DNA of 64,000 bases from Myxococcaceae bacterium. Its GTDB lineage: Bacteria > Myxococcota_A > Polyangia > Polyangiales > Ga0077539. Location: positions 62,001-126,000 of the forward strand of contig SCUS01000071.1 in NCBI GenBank assembly GCA_004297725.1. Reading direction: 5' to 3'. The notes below the pieces were generated by a model. It was not told the DNA's origin. It saw nothing but the letters and a program-made list of their open reading frames with translations, and ran no database searches. How positions within the stretch are numbered: position 1 is the stretch's first letter; every line of letters starts with the position of its first letter. Shown here piece after piece: positions 63,495 to 64,000 of the stretch. Made by a program: the position numbers and the translations under genes.

Positions 63495-64000
63495 ATGTCC
63501 GCCGTGCTTCGACCGCTCACCCTCTGCGCGCTGACGCTCCTCGCCGGGTGCAGCATCGACTTCGACCACTTCCTCGGCGGCCGCGCCGTCGGCGACGCCG
63601 GCACGCCCCCGACGGACACCGGCTCTCCCCCCACCGATCTCGGCACGCCCCCGACGGACACCGGAACTCCCCCTCGCGACACCGGGAACCCTCCCGTCGA
63701 CGTGGGCACTCCGCCCGTGGATGTGGGCACCCCCCCGGTGGACGTGGGCACGCCCCCGGTGGACACCGGGGTGATCCCGACGGAGTGCCGCGCGCCCTAC
63801 CTCGTGGCCGTCGCGGAGAACCTCGACTCCAACGCCTCGCGCCTGCTCCGCTGGTCCTTCGCCGACGACCGCGCCTGCGCCGACCTGCCGCTCACCATCT
63901 CTCACCCTCGCGCCGTCGGCGTGGCCTTCGACAACATCAGCGCCCTGGGCGGCCCGCAGCTCATCGTGGTCAACGATGAGGCCGTCAGCGTGGTGGACGC
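63495..64000 (+). CDS. lipoprotein with tandem TPPVDVG repeats, 3' end outside the window
   Basis: 168 codons are visible from the ATG at 63495. MSAVLRPLTLCALTLLAGCS is a lipoprotein signal (LLAGC). Residues 35-95 are a linker of 7-residue repeats (TPPTDTG, TPPRDTG, NPPVDVG, then TPPVDVG several times), spaced 21 bases in the DNA. This unit continues the Asp/Gly/Pro linker type seen in other lipoproteins of this window. A globular part follows (ECRAPYLVAVAENLDSNASR, then LLRWSFADDRACADLPLTIS) and is cut by the edge. It may be a beta-propeller, but the family cannot be told. Confidence 0.85.
   Translation, partial: MSAVLRPLTLCALTLLAGCSIDFDHFLGGRAVGDAGTPPTDTGSPPTDLGTPPTDTGTPPRDTGNPPVDVGTPPVDVGTPPVDVGTPPVDTGVIPTECRAPYLVAVAENLDSNASRLLRWSFADDRACADLPLTISHPRAVGVAFDNISALGGPQLIVVNDEAVSVVD

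Overview
The window reads as a compact, very GC-rich chromosome segment of a Myxococcota bacterium, most likely a Polyangiales/Sandaracinaceae relative. This is inferred from content: MYXO-CTERM-type sorting tails, MopE-like DNDCDG motifs, RCC1-repeat lipoproteins, a Ser/Thr kinase carrying RCC1 repeats, hybrid histidine kinases, type IV pilus-type ATPases, and several lipoproteins with Asp/Gly/Pro-rich linkers. No prophage, insertion sequence, CRISPR array or tRNA was recognised. Both edges cut a lipoprotein gene.

Layout. 1-5.8 kb: an RCC1 lipoprotein (3' end off the edge) and two tandem paralogous nidogen-domain/MYXO-CTERM proteins. 5.9-14.3 kb: MscS channel, an SDR-type epimerase, an SRP RNA on the minus strand, a GNAT-like protein, a coupled pair of unknown secreted proteins, MsrB, a metallophosphoesterase and a TIGR02757/DUF2400 protein. 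14.36-23.1 kb: the most interesting block. It holds five translationally coupled genes (S24/S26-like peptidase, two HPr-kinase-like ATPases, a PqqD-like protein, a radical SAM/SPASM enzyme), a large FG-GAP lipoprotein and a 55-residue peptide gene with a strong ribosome binding site and a YxxPxV leader-like motif. A convergent nucleotidyltransferase and a 61-residue small protein follow. I read this as a probable RiPP-like peptide modification locus.

23.2-34 kb: a DUF218 protein, saccharopine dehydrogenase and VOC protein in one run; a Pyr4-like membrane protein; a chlorite-dismutase-family protein; then a four-gene minus-strand run (acyl-CoA ligase, GT-C-like membrane protein, GDP-mannose hydrolase, polytopic protein). 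34-36 kb: a repeat-rich gap with a 35-bp direct repeat pair, seven 42-bp tandem repeats and a perfect 52-bp inverted repeat around one unknown gene. 36-46.7 kb: beta-barrel protein, MtfA-like peptidase, a GspE/PilB-type ATPase facing a PilT-type ATPase with its coupled small partner, an esterase lipoprotein and two polytopic membrane proteins.

47-64 kb: YihY-family protein, cyclophilin lipoprotein, fumC, a signalling block (KaiC-like ATPase overlapping a hybrid histidine kinase, then a Ser/Thr kinase-RCC1 receptor), a Cys-repeat secreted protein, a DUF938 methyltransferase, a second hybrid histidine kinase, tesB, topB and a truncated lipoprotein gene. Transcription units are tight, with many 1-4 base stop/start overlaps. 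All functional names rest on reading motifs by eye; no database search was possible.
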